Part shown: positions 24,260 through 33,537 of the stretch, piece after piece
Layout: each line of letters opens with the position of its first letter
How positions within the stretch are numbered: the stretch's first letter is position 1
NCBI RefSeq assembly: GCF_036689815.1
Contig: NZ_JBAHUR010000008.1
Coordinates: forward strand, 103,618-167,617
DNA: 64,000 nucleotides
From: Magnetovibrio sp. PR-2
Lineage (GTDB): Bacteria; Pseudomonadota; Alphaproteobacteria; Rhodospirillales; Magnetovibrionaceae
Direction of reading: 5' to 3'
Notes under the pieces: model-generated
The model's input: the letters and a program-made list of their open reading frames with translations, nothing else
Told to the model about the DNA's origin: nothing
Databases searched by the model: none
Position numbers and translations under genes: made by a program

Positions 24260-26701
24260 TCAAAGCGGGAGGTCATCAAGGGCTTGAACTATGAGCTTCT
24301 CTTTCCCGACTGTATAGCGCGCCATATCAAAATCTAATTCAACAAAATGCTTAACCCAAAGGTCTTTCATGAGCTCCCTTAAATGGTCCTGTTCTTCCTT
24401 GCTGTGCGTTTCATCCCAAAACTTGCAGAGTTCATCGACACGTCTCAACAGTTCGTCATGCTCAGCTTTGTGTTTGTCATATCCCGGATATTCGCAGATT
24501 TTCATCACAGTCTCTTCGCGTTGGAAGTGAGACTTCATGTATTCGACTAGCCCATGTAGCGCTTCATCCAATTCAGAGAGTGGCAAATTGTTATGAATAA
24601 CGCGGTTGTATATCAAAACAATCCTTTGATGGTCGTTATCGAGTTCATCAATGCCCGTATATAAGTGTTCGCCCCAAACTAAGGCATAAGCATTTGTTGC
24701 CAATGGGACATCTAGCCAGAATGTACTGCCCTTACCTTCAGCACTTTCAAACCCAATCGCACCACCTAAACGTTCAATAATCAACTTGGAAACGTTCAGT
24801 CCAATCCCTGTTCCTTCTTGGGCAATGTATGCGTCTGAACCAAGCCGATGGAACATCTTGAAGACCTGACCATGATCTTCATTTGGTATTCCAATGCCAG
24901 TATCACGAACAAAGATGCGTAAATACCCCTGAGGGGTATGTTTCATTTCAATGGATACTTTGCCACCAGACTTGTTGTAACGAATAGCGTTAGACAACAG
25001 ATTAAGGAGGACCTGTTTGAGCCTGATTTGATCTGTTCGAACAAATGTGAAAACTGCTTCCGACTGATGAGCAATCAAAGAAATATCATTCGCAATGGTG
25101 AGAGGCTGAGATAACTCGACACACTCTTTAATGAGCACATTTGCATCAATCTCTTCGACCTTAACATGCATCTGATTTGCTTCAATCTTCGATAGATCAA
25201 GGACTTCATTAACCAGGACAAGCAGATAATTCCCTCCTTCCAAGATGGAAGATAAGTAACTTTTATATTGCTCTGTTAAAATCTGTTTGGGATCCATTTC
25301 CAACATCTGAGCAAATCCAAGAACAGCGTTTAATGGTGTCCTTAATTCATGGCTCATGCTTGCTAGAAATTGAGATTTTGCTCGATTGGCTTCTTCAGCC
25401 TCTCGTTTTGCTTCTCGTAACAAGCTATTCACATTTTGACGTTCTGATACATCCATACTGATCCCGAGAGCACGGTTCGCCATACCATCTTCAATATCTG
25501 AAAACTCAGCAACAATAAAAACCCAGCCTTCATGTCCATCAGGTTTCAGAAAACGAAAATCCGACTTAAAGGTTTCGTTTGATTCTCTTGCTTTTAAAAA
25601 TGATCTTTCAATCGAACTTGCTTCATTGGGATGTAGGAGATTTCGCCAGTCTTCAAACTTGTTTGTAAAGGTGCTTTGCTCGATCCCAAAGATGCGAAAC
25701 ATCTCATCATTCCAATCAAGATAATCGTTGTTGAAATCATACTCGAAGACACCAATACCTCCTCCAGACGTGGCTATTGATAATCTTTTAGCGAGCTTTG
25801 AGACTTCTCTAAATTGATTGGAAATTCTGCTATATGCGAACACAGCTAAGGCCGTGAATGCCGTGCAAAGTATAGCCAAAATCGTCAAATGATGTGCTTC
25901 GCTCTGCGTCCATGATTCTGTAAAGTGTGCTTTAGGGTATCCTACGACCAATACCAAATCACTTACGTTTATAGGGCTCCATTGAACAGTGCGTTGAACA
26001 AAATCTGTTTTTGTTGCCGTTATATCGGCAATGCCATTGCTATCTATTCCTTGCGCTACCATGGCCGCAACCAATGGGCCATCAGATAAGTCGCGCCCCA
26101 AAAGCTCCGGTTTAAAGGGTTCGCGCACCCACAAACGGAAATCAGAAGCCCTCACGAGTGCCATTGACGTTTTGTCAGGAAGTTCCAATTCACGCCAAAA
26201 CTTGCGTATCGGATCAACGTTCACGCAGGCGGCCATCCATCCTGCCATGTTCGGCAGCATATGAGCAATTGGGGCCATGACTGTCCCAGTAGATATCCAC
26301 TTTGTTGGCCCAATTTCAAAGACCTTACTCTCAGCCCCTTTCAAAGAATCAATAAGCTCAATTTGACCGCAATCGAGAGCTCGAGATTGGTAAAGTGTTG
26401 AATTGTCCGCAGAAACAGTTAAAAGGCCAAGCAAGCAACTCTCATCTGAACTCGTTTCGCATTGGCTGTTATAAGCGGGGACAAATCCGGTTCTGCCAAC
26501 ATGAGTTGCGATATCCCCCAAACGTTGTTTGTACCCAGACAGAAAGACTTGGTTAGTAAGCCGGTTGTCTTTGAGAACAAGCTCAATGCTCTCTTCAAAT
26601 GACACCTTGGATTTTTTGTATCCGTCAAACACCTCCCAAGTGAGGAGGGCAAGAAAACACAGAGATACAATCACCAGGATTGTTATTGAAGACTTGTTCA
26701 T
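24260..26701 (-). CDS. Sensor histidine kinase with C-terminal bacteriohemerythrin domain
   Basis: An 813-residue membrane kinase. Two helices (about 5-25 and 275-295) bracket a periplasmic sensor domain. Then come a PAS domain (IATSGGGIGVFEYDFNNDYLDWND), HisKA (SMSHELRTPLNAV, about residue 445) and HATPase (NLLSNAIRYN, DTGIGIPNEDHG, GTGIGLNVSK). From about residue 670 to the end is a hemerythrin: WGEHLYTGIDELDNDH, HFQREE, YDKHKAEH and HFVELDFD supply the usual His5-Asp/Glu di-iron ligands. The place where a receiver or Hpt domain often sits is taken by the O2-binding domain. The ATG at 26701 has GGAGG 6 nt upstream. No response regulator is adjacent. It probably senses oxygen together with a periplasmic signal. 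Confidence 0.88.
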   Translation of the reverse strand: MNKSSITILVIVSLCFLALLTWEVFDGYKKSKVSFEESIELVLKDNRLTNQVFLSGYKQRLGDIATHVGRTGFVPAYNSQCETSSDESCLLGLLTVSADNSTLYQSRALDCGQIELIDSLKGAESKVFEIGPTKWISTGTVMAPIAHMLPNMAGWMAACVNVDPIRKFWRELELPDKTSMALVRASDFRLWVREPFKPELLGRDLSDGPLVAAMVAQGIDSNGIADITATKTDFVQRTVQWSPINVSDLVLVVGYPKAHFTESWTQSEAHHLTILAILCTAFTALAVFAYSRISNQFREVSKLAKRLSIATSGGGIGVFEYDFNNDYLDWNDEMFRIFGIEQSTFTNKFEDWRNLLHPNEASSIERSFLKARESNETFKSDFRFLKPDGHEGWVFIVAEFSDIEDGMANRALGISMDVSERQNVNSLLREAKREAEEANRAKSQFLASMSHELRTPLNAVLGFAQMLEMDPKQILTEQYKSYLSSILEGGNYLLVLVNEVLDLSKIEANQMHVKVEEIDANVLIKECVELSQPLTIANDISLIAHQSEAVFTFVRTDQIRLKQVLLNLLSNAIRYNKSGGKVSIEMKHTPQGYLRIFVRDTGIGIPNEDHGQVFKMFHRLGSDAYIAQEGTGIGLNVSKLIIERLGGAIGFESAEGKGSTFWLDVPLATNAYALVWGEHLYTGIDELDNDHQRIVLIYNRVIHNNLPLSELDEALHGLVEYMKSHFQREETVMKICEYPGYDKHKAEHDELLRRVDELCKFWDETHSKEEQDHLRELMKDLWVKHFVELDFDMARYTVGKEKLIVQALDDLPL

Positions 26702-26898
26702 ATGTCCTCCCCGCGAGGTTGCGAACAAACCAAGTATAGTCACACAGATGTCGCGGTGAAAAGGTCTCAAATATATTTCAAATTTGGCCATATGAAATGT
26801 TGTGATGTGTCCGACGAGCTATGGAAAAAAGTGCCCCTTCACATCGCAAAGCATCGTATCTCGTTATGGGCGCTCAACGAATAAAATTGAAACCAAAA

Positions 26899-26928
26899 AA
26901 AGGGGAGAAGCCAACGCTTCTCCCCTTT
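26899..26928 (-). terminator. Rho-independent terminator after sat
   Basis: A 13-bp stem (AAAGGGGAGAAGC / GCTTCTCCCCTTT) with a CAAC loop, followed on the minus strand by TTTTTGGTTTC. It lies 21 nt beyond the sat stop. Confidence 0.88.
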
Positions 26929-26948
26929 TCTCGTATTCAGCCGAAGCC

Positions 26949-28130
26949 TTATTTCAGGGATGCATAGTATTCCTGCAAAACCTTGACGACTTCCGGGCGG
27001 GAAAATTCGGGCGGGATGTCTTCGCCCGCGCCCAGCATTTCACGCTGCTTGGTGCCGGAAATGGACACGTGGAACTCTTTGTCGTGCGGACAGGTTTTGG
27101 CGGTCGCCATGCCCATGCACTTGGAGCAGTAGAACGTGATGTCGATTTTCAGCGGTTGGGTTTGCAAGGCGCCGTCCCACAGCTTTTCAAAGATGTGCTG
27201 TGCGTCGAACGGACCGTAGTAGTCGCCAACACCGGCGTGGTCACGACCAACGATCAGGTGGGAGCAGCCGTAGTTTTGGCGGATCAAAGCGTGGAACAAA
27301 GCTTCACGCGGACCGGCATAACGCATTTCGAACGGATAGCCCGCTTGGATCACGGTACCCGCAACGAAGTAGTTGTCGATCATGGCTTGAATAGCTTTGG
27401 TGCGGGTTTCGGCGGGGATGTCGCCCGGCTTCAATTTGCCCAAAACTTGGTGGATGTAGACACCGTCGGTGACTTCCACAGCGATTTTCGCCAGGTGCTC
27501 GTGGGAACGGTGCATGGGGTTGCGGGTTTGGAACGCCGCCACCGTGGACCAGCCTTTTTCAGCGAATTCAGCGCGGGATTCCGCCGGGCGCTGGTACAGA
27601 TCGCCAAAGATGGACGGGAACTCGCCTTCGTCGATGACGCTGACGGGACCGGCCAAAGCCACAGCACGCTGAGCGTTGACTTTTTCCACGCCCGGGTGCT
27701 CGCCATCGGTGGTGGTGTAGACGTGTTGCGATTCAAACGCTTTGTCTTCGTCGCTCATGGCGAACTTTTCGGTCACGGTCATGATGGCCATGACAGTGCC
27801 GCTTTCTTCGTCGACCAAAGCGACTTCTTCACCGTCGGCAATGCTGTCGGCTAAGTCTTGATCGGCGGTCAACGTCACCGGGATCGGCCAGAACAGACCG
27901 TCGGCCATTTTCATATCTTTGCAGACACCTTCCCAGTCCGCACGGCCCATAAAGCCGTCCAACGGGGTAAATGCGCCCATGGAGAACATCAAAACGTCAG
28001 ACGTTTCCTTAGAACCCATGGGAACCTGTTTGAGGTTCTTGGCGCGGTCAATCTCTGCTGCGCGTTCGGTTTTTGGAGCCAACAGCGGCTTCAAACCTTG
28101 CCCGCCATGGGGCTCAACCAATTGAGACAT
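26949..28130 (-). CDS. sat: ATP sulfurylase (sulfate adenylyltransferase), dissimilatory type
   Basis: A 393-residue homo-oligomeric Sat. Active-site motifs are visible: [13 protein letters not shown], which positions ATP, and [18 protein letters not shown] zinc-type Cys cluster is present in [19 protein letters not shown]. The single-chain Sat, unlike the CysDN type used for assimilation, is the form used with Apr in sulfur oxidation, where it converts APS and pyrophosphate to ATP and sulfate. It stands alone, 3.3 kb from aprMBA on the same strand, with its own terminator. Confidence 0.95.
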   Translation of the reverse strand: MSQLVEPHGGQGLKPLLAPKTERAAEIDRAKNLKQVPMGSKETSDVLMFSMGAFTPLDGFMGRADWEGVCKDMKMADGLFWPIPVTLTADQDLADSIADGEEVALVDEESGTVMAIMTVTEKFAMSDEDKAFESQHVYTTTDGEHPGVEKVNAQRAVALAGPVSVIDEGEFPSIFGDLYQRPAESRAEFAEKGWSTVAAFQTRNPMHRSHEHLAKIAVEVTDGVYIHQVLGKLKPGDIPAETRTKAIQAMIDNYFVAGTVIQAGYPFEMRYAGPREALFHALIRQNYGCSHLIVGRDHAGVGDYYGPFDAQHIFEKLWDGALQTQPLKIDITFYCSKCMGMATAKTCPHDKEFHVSISGTKQREMLGAGEDIPPEFSRPEVVKVLQEYYASLK

Positions 28131-28553
28131 ATTTCATCCTTCTCACTCATCACTGACGACCGGGAAGTCCCGGCCTGTTGTGTGTCACGCGCCTTTTACC
28201 TTTTTACGCAAAATTTGTGAAGTTTATTTTTAATATACACAAACTAGCGGTAAATAAAGCGCCTCCCTAAAATCTCACGGCGATGTGGGCGCCGTCCCAA
28301 ACGTCAAAGTTTGTGGAATGCGGGCGTGCGGACAGGTCTTGAGCGCTTCGTGCGCATAGCATCACCCATCCCCCTTCTTAACTCGTGGACCCTGCCACAA
28401 AATTGCGTTGAGGATAGTTTTAGCAAAACAACTGGAATGAACGCCATCGAAAATTATAAAAATCGCATATATGAGGATTCTTATATGAGGTCCATTTCGC
28501 GTAAACCTCATAAATTCGGTACGTTAAGTATGTGAGAAAGCAGCAGAACGTGC
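28131..28553. other. Upstream region of sat, no gene seen
   Basis: AT-rich DNA with no open frame that has a ribosome site. TATATT-like hexamers near 28230-28240 could belong to the sat promoter, but no well-spaced pair stands out. Confidence 0.4.
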
Positions 28554-28658
28554 CTAGCCTGCCAATGCCCGCAAAACGCTACGCCGTTTCAGCATAATAA
28601 TGCGCGCTGCAATCATTTGCTTTTCAAATTCTGGATCAGAAGTCTTCAAACCAGACAT
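28554..28658 (-). CDS. 34-residue basic small protein
   Basis: A short frame, MSGLKTSDPEFEKQMIAARI then IMLKRRSVLRALAG, starts at an ATG with GAGGAA 9 nt upstream and ends with TAG. It predicts an amphipathic helix with an acidic first half and an Arg/Lys-rich C-terminal end. The form E-F-E-x-x-M-x-x-A-R-x-x-M-x-x-R-R-x-x-L-R-x-L-A resembles small uncharacterised proteins I have seen in related alphaproteobacteria. It stands alone between sat and the YHS gene. The good ribosome site and helix pattern argue for a real gene. Confidence 0.55.
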   Translation of the reverse strand: MSGLKTSDPEFEKQMIAARIIMLKRRSVLRALAG

Positions 28659-28727
28659 TTTGCGTATTCCTCAACCTAACCTTACTGGAATGTTGCAAAT
28701 TATTATCACAATACCGACTGCTCGTAC

Positions 28728-28828
28728 ACGTCATGCGCGGGCTTGACCCGCGTATCCACGTCTGAACCCCCAGAGCCCGTGGCATCCAAAGACGTGGATG
28801 GCCGGGTCAAGCCCGGCCAAGACGTCAT
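28728..28828. repeat. Composite REP-like palindromic element
   Basis: Two related arms, 28728-28762 and 28791-28828, face each other. Each has ACGTC at both ends and an inner GC palindrome around GGGCTTGACCCG or GGGTCAAGCCCG. The arrangement is that of a pair of inverted REP-like units, as dispersed in many alphaproteobacterial genomes, directly after the YHS gene. Confidence 0.55.
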
Positions 28829-28855
28829 AAAACCAGAGATCAAACTTGAAAACAA

Positions 28856-29314
28856 TCACTCCCCCAACACCCCCGGCCAATTCCCATCGGCTTTGGCGAT
28901 ATTGACGGGGATATTCTGTGCCCATGTGTTCTGCACGTTCTTGGAATAATTGAGATATAGCTTCCCTTCCACAATGGACCACGCTTTGGGGTCGGTGGAC
29001 GCTGTGTAGCCTTGAGACACCGCCCACGCGCAATAGCCGCCGTATTGCGGAGCGAACCGTTCCGGGTTGGCTTTGAACGCAGCTAAGTTCTCAGCGTTTG
29101 AAAAATTCCAGTCCACGCCTTTCCACTGCAGCTCAAAATCATCTGTTCCCTTCACCGCACGGCCTTCGGTGAAATACGCCACCGCATCGTAGCCCTTAAC
29201 GGCTGTGTTGGAGAATGTGGCGGTGAAAATCGCGTCCTTGGCAAAGGCGGGAAGCGCTTGGGTCAAACCAAGACAAAAGAGCATGATAAAAAAAGTTCGA
29301 CGTGCGTGGATCAA
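28856..29314 (-). CDS. Secreted YHS-domain-containing protein
   Basis: A 152-residue protein with a signal peptide ending near ALPAFA and a YHS-type domain: VKGYDAVAYFTEGRAVKGTDDFELQWKG, then WNFSNAENLAAFKANPERFAPQYGGYCAWAVSQG. The pattern Y-D-x-V-A-Y-F ... F-x-x-x-P-x-x-Y-x-P-x-Y-G-G-Y-C-A is typical of secreted YHS proteins thought to bind metal through the Cys. The frame is open far upstream, but the TTG at 29314 has GAGGAG 7 nt before it and gives a proper signal peptide. The function is unknown. Confidence 0.75.
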   Translation of the reverse strand: MIHARRTFFIMLFCLGLTQALPAFAKDAIFTATFSNTAVKGYDAVAYFTEGRAVKGTDDFELQWKGVDWNFSNAENLAAFKANPERFAPQYGGYCAWAVSQGYTASTDPKAWSIVEGKLYLNYSKNVQNTWAQNIPVNIAKADGNWPGVLGE

Positions 29315-29494
29315 AATCGCCTCCTCAGTCGTTGTCGGTTCATAAGGCCATACCTCTTTATTCGCGCGTCCCCCCGTACAGGTTACGTTCAGGCCCGGTG
29401 GCGTAAAAAGTTTGCAATCCGTGTGACACCTGACACAGCTCAGCATCATGAGAGTGTGTAAAACACAAAGATCAAAACCAAGAGGAGTTCGACA

Positions 29495-29914
29495 ATGAAA
29501 ACGAACATCAAATCCGTCGTGGGTTGCCTCGGCTTGGTGGCTGCACTGTTCGCATCCCCTGTTATGGCCGAAACCTACAAATGCCCGAGTAAAATCAAAA
29601 TCGACCAACAAAGCGCCCACTCGACCCTCAGCGCCGACATGCGCTCTGGTCGCTATTCCACCGACGCCTTCACCATCGCCGCCGACCCGCGTCTGGCGAA
29701 AGGCAAAGACTGGGCGGCGCACGTGACCTTGGATCAGCCCAAACGTTATGGGCGGTGCGATGTCAACACGTGGGTGGTCCAAACCAATGGCGTGAACGCT
29801 TTGGTCTGCGAATGTACGGACCCTGCCAATGACGTGACCTTTACTGTCGCGAAATCCGTCACCGCCGATACATGCAAAACGACCGGCAAGCTCGGTTTTC
29901 TCTGCACCAACTAA
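29495..29914 (+). CDS. Secreted small protein of unknown function
   Basis: A 139-residue protein with a signal peptide cut near PVMAE. The mature part is about 115 residues with five Cys (in YKCPSK, GRCDVN, LVCECTD, DTCKTT and the end FLCTN), probably disulfide-linked in the periplasm. AGAGGAG lies before the ATG. It is divergent from the YHS gene with 180 nt between them. I recognise no family. Confidence 0.7.
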   Translation: MKTNIKSVVGCLGLVAALFASPVMAETYKCPSKIKIDQQSAHSTLSADMRSGRYSTDAFTIAADPRLAKGKDWAAHVTLDQPKRYGRCDVNTWVVQTNGVNALVCECTDPANDVTFTVAKSVTADTCKTTGKLGFLCTN

Positions 29915-29929
29915 GTCTGCTTAAAGGAT

Positions 29930-29959
29930 GGGGAGATGGAAAGGATCTCTTCATTTTTT
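29930..29959 (+). terminator. Probable terminator after the secreted small protein
   Basis: GGGGAGAT and ATCTCTTC can pair (two G-T pairs) with a 7-nt loop, and ATTTTTTA follows directly. The stem is short, so confidence is moderate. Confidence 0.5.
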
Positions 29960-30040
29960 AAGCCGCCTATGCCTTGTCCAGGCTTGCTGCGTCCCCACAT
30001 ATCAATCATAGTTACATGATGTGCGGGTAAGGGACAAACG

Positions 30041-31651
30041 TTGGACACCATCCTCATTTCCATCGATTACAGAGACCCGGCGTGGATCGCCGTGGCGTTT
30101 GTGTTTGGCCTGCTGGTGCGTCAAATCAACTTGCCGCCCATGGTCGGTTTTTTGATGGCCGGTTTCATCTTGCACCTGTTGGGGGCAGAGAACGATCCGT
30201 TCTTGTTGGCCGTTGCCGACATGGGGGTGACGTTGTTGCTGTTCACCATCGGTCTAAAGCTCCGCATCAAGACCCTCATCCGTCCCGAAATCTGGGCAAC
30301 AACGGGCCTCCATATGGCGACGACCATTGGGGCCTCGTTTATTGCGCTGATGTTTTTGGGCTGGGCGGGCGTCATGTTGTATGCCGATCTGGATTATACC
30401 AGCGCCTTGATTGTCGCCTTTGCCCTGTCCTTTTCTTCGACCGTCTTTGCCGTCAAAATTTTGGAAGACCGCGGCTCCATGATGTCGCGCTACGGCCAAG
30501 TCGCCATCGGCGTTTTGGTCATGCAAGACATTGCCGCCGTGGTGTTTTTAGCCGCCTCCATCGGCAAGCTGCCGTCGTTTTGGGCGGTGGCTCTTATCGC
30601 TTTGATCCCGGCGCGCCACATCCTGGGCTATTTGATGCAGGCCAGTGGCCACAAAGAGTTGCTGGCCGTATTTGGCTTCACCGTGGCCTTAGGTGGCGCT
30701 GCATTGTTCGAAATGGTCGGCATGAAAGGCGACTTGGGCGCGCTGGTCATCGGCATTTTGCTGTCGGGTCATGCCAAAGCCGGACGGTTGTCGAGAATCT
30801 TGCTCAGCTTCAAAGACATCTTCTTGGTCTGCTTCTTCTTAACCATCGGGCTTACGGGCTTGCCCACGTGGGAAACCGCAGGTGCGGCGGGCTTACTGCT
30901 TATGTTGGTCCCTTTAAAAGCCATGTTGTTTATTTACTTGATGCTGCGCTTTCGCATGCGCTCGCGGGCCTCTACCTTCGGCGGCTTGGTGTTGGGCAAC
31001 TATTCGGAGTTTGGCCTGATCGTCGCCACCATCGCCATCAACGCAGGCTGGCTCGCACCCGTCTGGCTGACCGTCATCGCATTGGCACTCACCGCGTCGC
31101 TTTTGCTGTCCTCGCCCATCAATGTTTTGGCGGATGTCATCTATGGCAAAATCTCACCGCAACTAAAGCCTCTGGAAACCACCAAGCGATTGGTCGGGGA
31201 CGAAGACATCAATTTGGGCGGCCACCGCATTCTCATTTTTGGCATGGGCCGTGTCGGACGGGCTACTTATGACGAGATGCAGGCCAACTCCGATGACGCC
31301 ATCATCGGCATCGACCTGGACGAAGCCGAAGTCAAACGCTCCCGCGATGAAGGGCGCAACGTGGTTTTGGGCGATGCCATCAACCCCGAGTTTTGGTCGC
31401 GTCTGGTATCGTCTCACCAAGAAATCGAAATGATCTTGCTCGCCATGCCGCACCACAACGCCAACTTGGACGCGGCCAAACGCATGCGTGAACGCGGCTA
31501 CCAAGGCCCCATCATCGCCATTGCTCTGTACCCCAATCAAGAAGAAGACTTGTACAAAAACGGCATTGATGAAGTCTTCAACATCTACGCCGAAGCCGGC
31601 AGTGGTGCGGCAAGTCGGATGCGGGGATTGTTGGACAAAGACGACACCTGA
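30041..31651 (+). CDS. Kef-type cation:proton antiporter with TrkA-N domain
   Basis: A 536-residue CPA2 family transporter. Residues about 1-375 form around 12 helices with typical features (LPPMVGFLMAGFILHLLG; GVLVMQDIAAVVFLA with the conserved Q-D; GALVIGILLSGHAKA). Residues about 395-510 form a Rossmann RCK/TrkA-N domain, ILIFGMGRVGRATYDEM, followed by DLDEAEVKRSRDEGRNVVLGDA, which would bind NAD(H). It likely exports K+ or Na+ in exchange for protons. The start is a TTG with AAGGGA 6 nt upstream. It precedes the metallo-beta-lactamase gene by 59 nt and may be co-transcribed with it. Confidence 0.85.
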   Translation: MDTILISIDYRDPAWIAVAFVFGLLVRQINLPPMVGFLMAGFILHLLGAENDPFLLAVADMGVTLLLFTIGLKLRIKTLIRPEIWATTGLHMATTIGASFIALMFLGWAGVMLYADLDYTSALIVAFALSFSSTVFAVKILEDRGSMMSRYGQVAIGVLVMQDIAAVVFLAASIGKLPSFWAVALIALIPARHILGYLMQASGHKELLAVFGFTVALGGAALFEMVGMKGDLGALVIGILLSGHAKAGRLSRILLSFKDIFLVCFFLTIGLTGLPTWETAGAAGLLLMLVPLKAMLFIYLMLRFRMRSRASTFGGLVLGNYSEFGLIVATIAINAGWLAPVWLTVIALALTASLLLSSPINVLADVIYGKISPQLKPLETTKRLVGDEDINLGGHRILIFGMGRVGRATYDEMQANSDDAIIGIDLDEAEVKRSRDEGRNVVLGDAINPEFWSRLVSSHQEIEMILLAMPHHNANLDAAKRMRERGYQGPIIAIALYPNQEEDLYKNGIDEVFNIYAEAGSGAASRMRGLLDKDDT

Positions 31652-31710
31652 TGTGAACGGATTGCCCCCGGCCTTGTGCAGTCGTACAATTGTAAGAGAG
31701 GCCGGATGCC

Positions 31711-33327
31711 ATGAACAAAAAGCTTATCAACAATGTTGAAGTCAAGTTTCTCGGCGCAGCAGGCACCGTCACCGGGTCGTGTTACCTTGTCACGCACCCA
31801 GGCGGAAAGTTTTTGATCGATTGCGGCCTGTTCCAAGGCACAAAGTCAGTGCGCGAACTCAACTACGGCCGCTTCCCGTTCGAGCCTGCCGACATCGACT
31901 TTGTCATGCTCACCCATGCGCATGTGGACCATTCAGGCTTGGTGCCGAAATTGGTCAAGCACGGTTTTCGCAATCAAGTCTACGCCACCGAGGGCACACG
32001 TGATCTGCTCACCTATATGCTGCCCGACAGCGGCTACATCCACGAAACAGAAGTCAAACGCATCAATCGGCGCAACATGCGTCGCGGTGAAAAGCCGGTT
32101 GACCCCATCTACACCAAAAGCGACGGCGAACGTGCGCTGGACTTCATCGTCACCCAGTCTTACGGGGAGCGGTTTGAGGCCGCACCGGGCGTGCACGTGC
32201 GGTTCTGGAATGCCGGACACATCTTGGGCTCAAGCTCTGTCGAAGTCTCTGTCGATAGCGAACAGCGCCCGGTCAAGTTGGTGTTCTCCGGCGACATCGG
32301 CCCGGATGAAAAGTCCTTCCACAACGATCCAGACGCACCGACCGGCATTGATTATTTGTTTGTCGAAAGCACATATGGGGATCGCGAACGCCAAGACCTG
32401 ACACTGGAACAACGCCGTGATGTGCTGAAGAAAGAATTGTTGGACGGTTTAAGCAAAGGCGGCAATGTTTTAATCCCCGCCTTCGCGGTCGAACGCACCC
32501 AAGAGCTGCTCTATGACATTGGCTTGTTGTTGGACGATCAAGACCTCCCGCCCATCACCGTTTATTTGGACAGCCCCTTGGCGATCCGCGCGACGGAGGT
32601 GTTTGAGATGCACGCCGCCACCTTGCACGACGTGTCAGGGCGCGGGGGGATGTTTCGCAACGTGCGTTTTCAATTCGTCAACCGCGCCGAAGATTCCATG
32701 GCCCTGGACCGCATCACCGGAGGCGCGATCATCATCGCCGCCAGCGGCATGTGCGATGCGGGCCGCATTCGCTATCATCTAAAATCGAACCTGTGGCGAC
32801 CACAAGCGACCGTGCTGTTCGTGGGCTACCAAGCCGCCGGGTCGTTAGGGGCGACGTTGCTCAAGGGAGCTGACAAGGTGCGCATCCATGGGCGCGAGAT
32901 TGCCGTCAAAGCGCGCATCCGCCGCCTTGACAGTTATTCTGCTCACGCGGATCAAACGGAACTTGTCAACTGGGTCACAGAACGCTTACCCGTAAAACGT
33001 GGCATCTTCATCACGCACGGCGAAGACATGGCGCGCGCGACCTTGCGCGATCATTTGGTGGCACACGGGTGCGAACCCAAAAGCGTCTTCATCCCGCAGT
33101 TGGACGAAACGTTTGTCTTGAGCCTCAAAGGCAAGATCAAACACGCCCGCATCAAACCGAGGATCGAGCGCGAAGAATTCTCCAGCCACGACTGGCACAA
33201 CGACTACGCTTCGTTCCTGGTACGCCTGTCTGACAACCTCCGCCGTCGCGAAAGTGATCAAGACCGCAACAAAACGCTCAAAAAATTGTCCAAGGTTTTG
33301 GAGAAAATGGAGACTGGGGAGCAATGA
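31711..33327 (+). CDS. Metallo-beta-lactamase/beta-CASP RNase-like protein
   Basis: A 538-residue hydrolase. The MBL core has LTHAHVDHSGLVPKL (motif HxHxDH), WNAGHILGSSSV and FSGDIGPDE. The beta-CASP part follows with FVESTYGDRER, NVLIPAFAVERTQELL, ASGMCDAGRIRYHL and the C-terminal SYSAHADQTEL His motif. This is the bacterial Ysh1/CPSF73-like group, RNases acting on RNA 5' or 3' ends. The extra C-terminal 70 residues are charged. All metal ligands are present. A ribosome site AGAG(A)GG precedes the ATG. Confidence 0.88.
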   Translation: MNKKLINNVEVKFLGAAGTVTGSCYLVTHPGGKFLIDCGLFQGTKSVRELNYGRFPFEPADIDFVMLTHAHVDHSGLVPKLVKHGFRNQVYATEGTRDLLTYMLPDSGYIHETEVKRINRRNMRRGEKPVDPIYTKSDGERALDFIVTQSYGERFEAAPGVHVRFWNAGHILGSSSVEVSVDSEQRPVKLVFSGDIGPDEKSFHNDPDAPTGIDYLFVESTYGDRERQDLTLEQRRDVLKKELLDGLSKGGNVLIPAFAVERTQELLYDIGLLLDDQDLPPITVYLDSPLAIRATEVFEMHAATLHDVSGRGGMFRNVRFQFVNRAEDSMALDRITGGAIIIAASGMCDAGRIRYHLKSNLWRPQATVLFVGYQAAGSLGATLLKGADKVRIHGREIAVKARIRRLDSYSAHADQTELVNWVTERLPVKRGIFITHGEDMARATLRDHLVAHGCEPKSVFIPQLDETFVLSLKGKIKHARIKPRIEREEFSSHDWHNDYASFLVRLSDNLRRRESDQDRNKTLKKLSKVLEKMETGEQ

Positions 33328-33537
33328 GGTCATGGAGTCAAAATGATGCTGGTTGATTTCAGCTTGTCTGCACATGGCGGACATATTCAAGTCGCATCTT
33401 GAAGGAAATGACTCAAAGCCGAAATTTGGCAATCATCAAGGGCGCAGATGGAAAGTGCGACCTTTACCCATTGGTTTTATATAATAAAAAGCAAAAATGA
33501 TCTGCCATGCGCAGAGTATACGCTGACGCGCAAGGGC

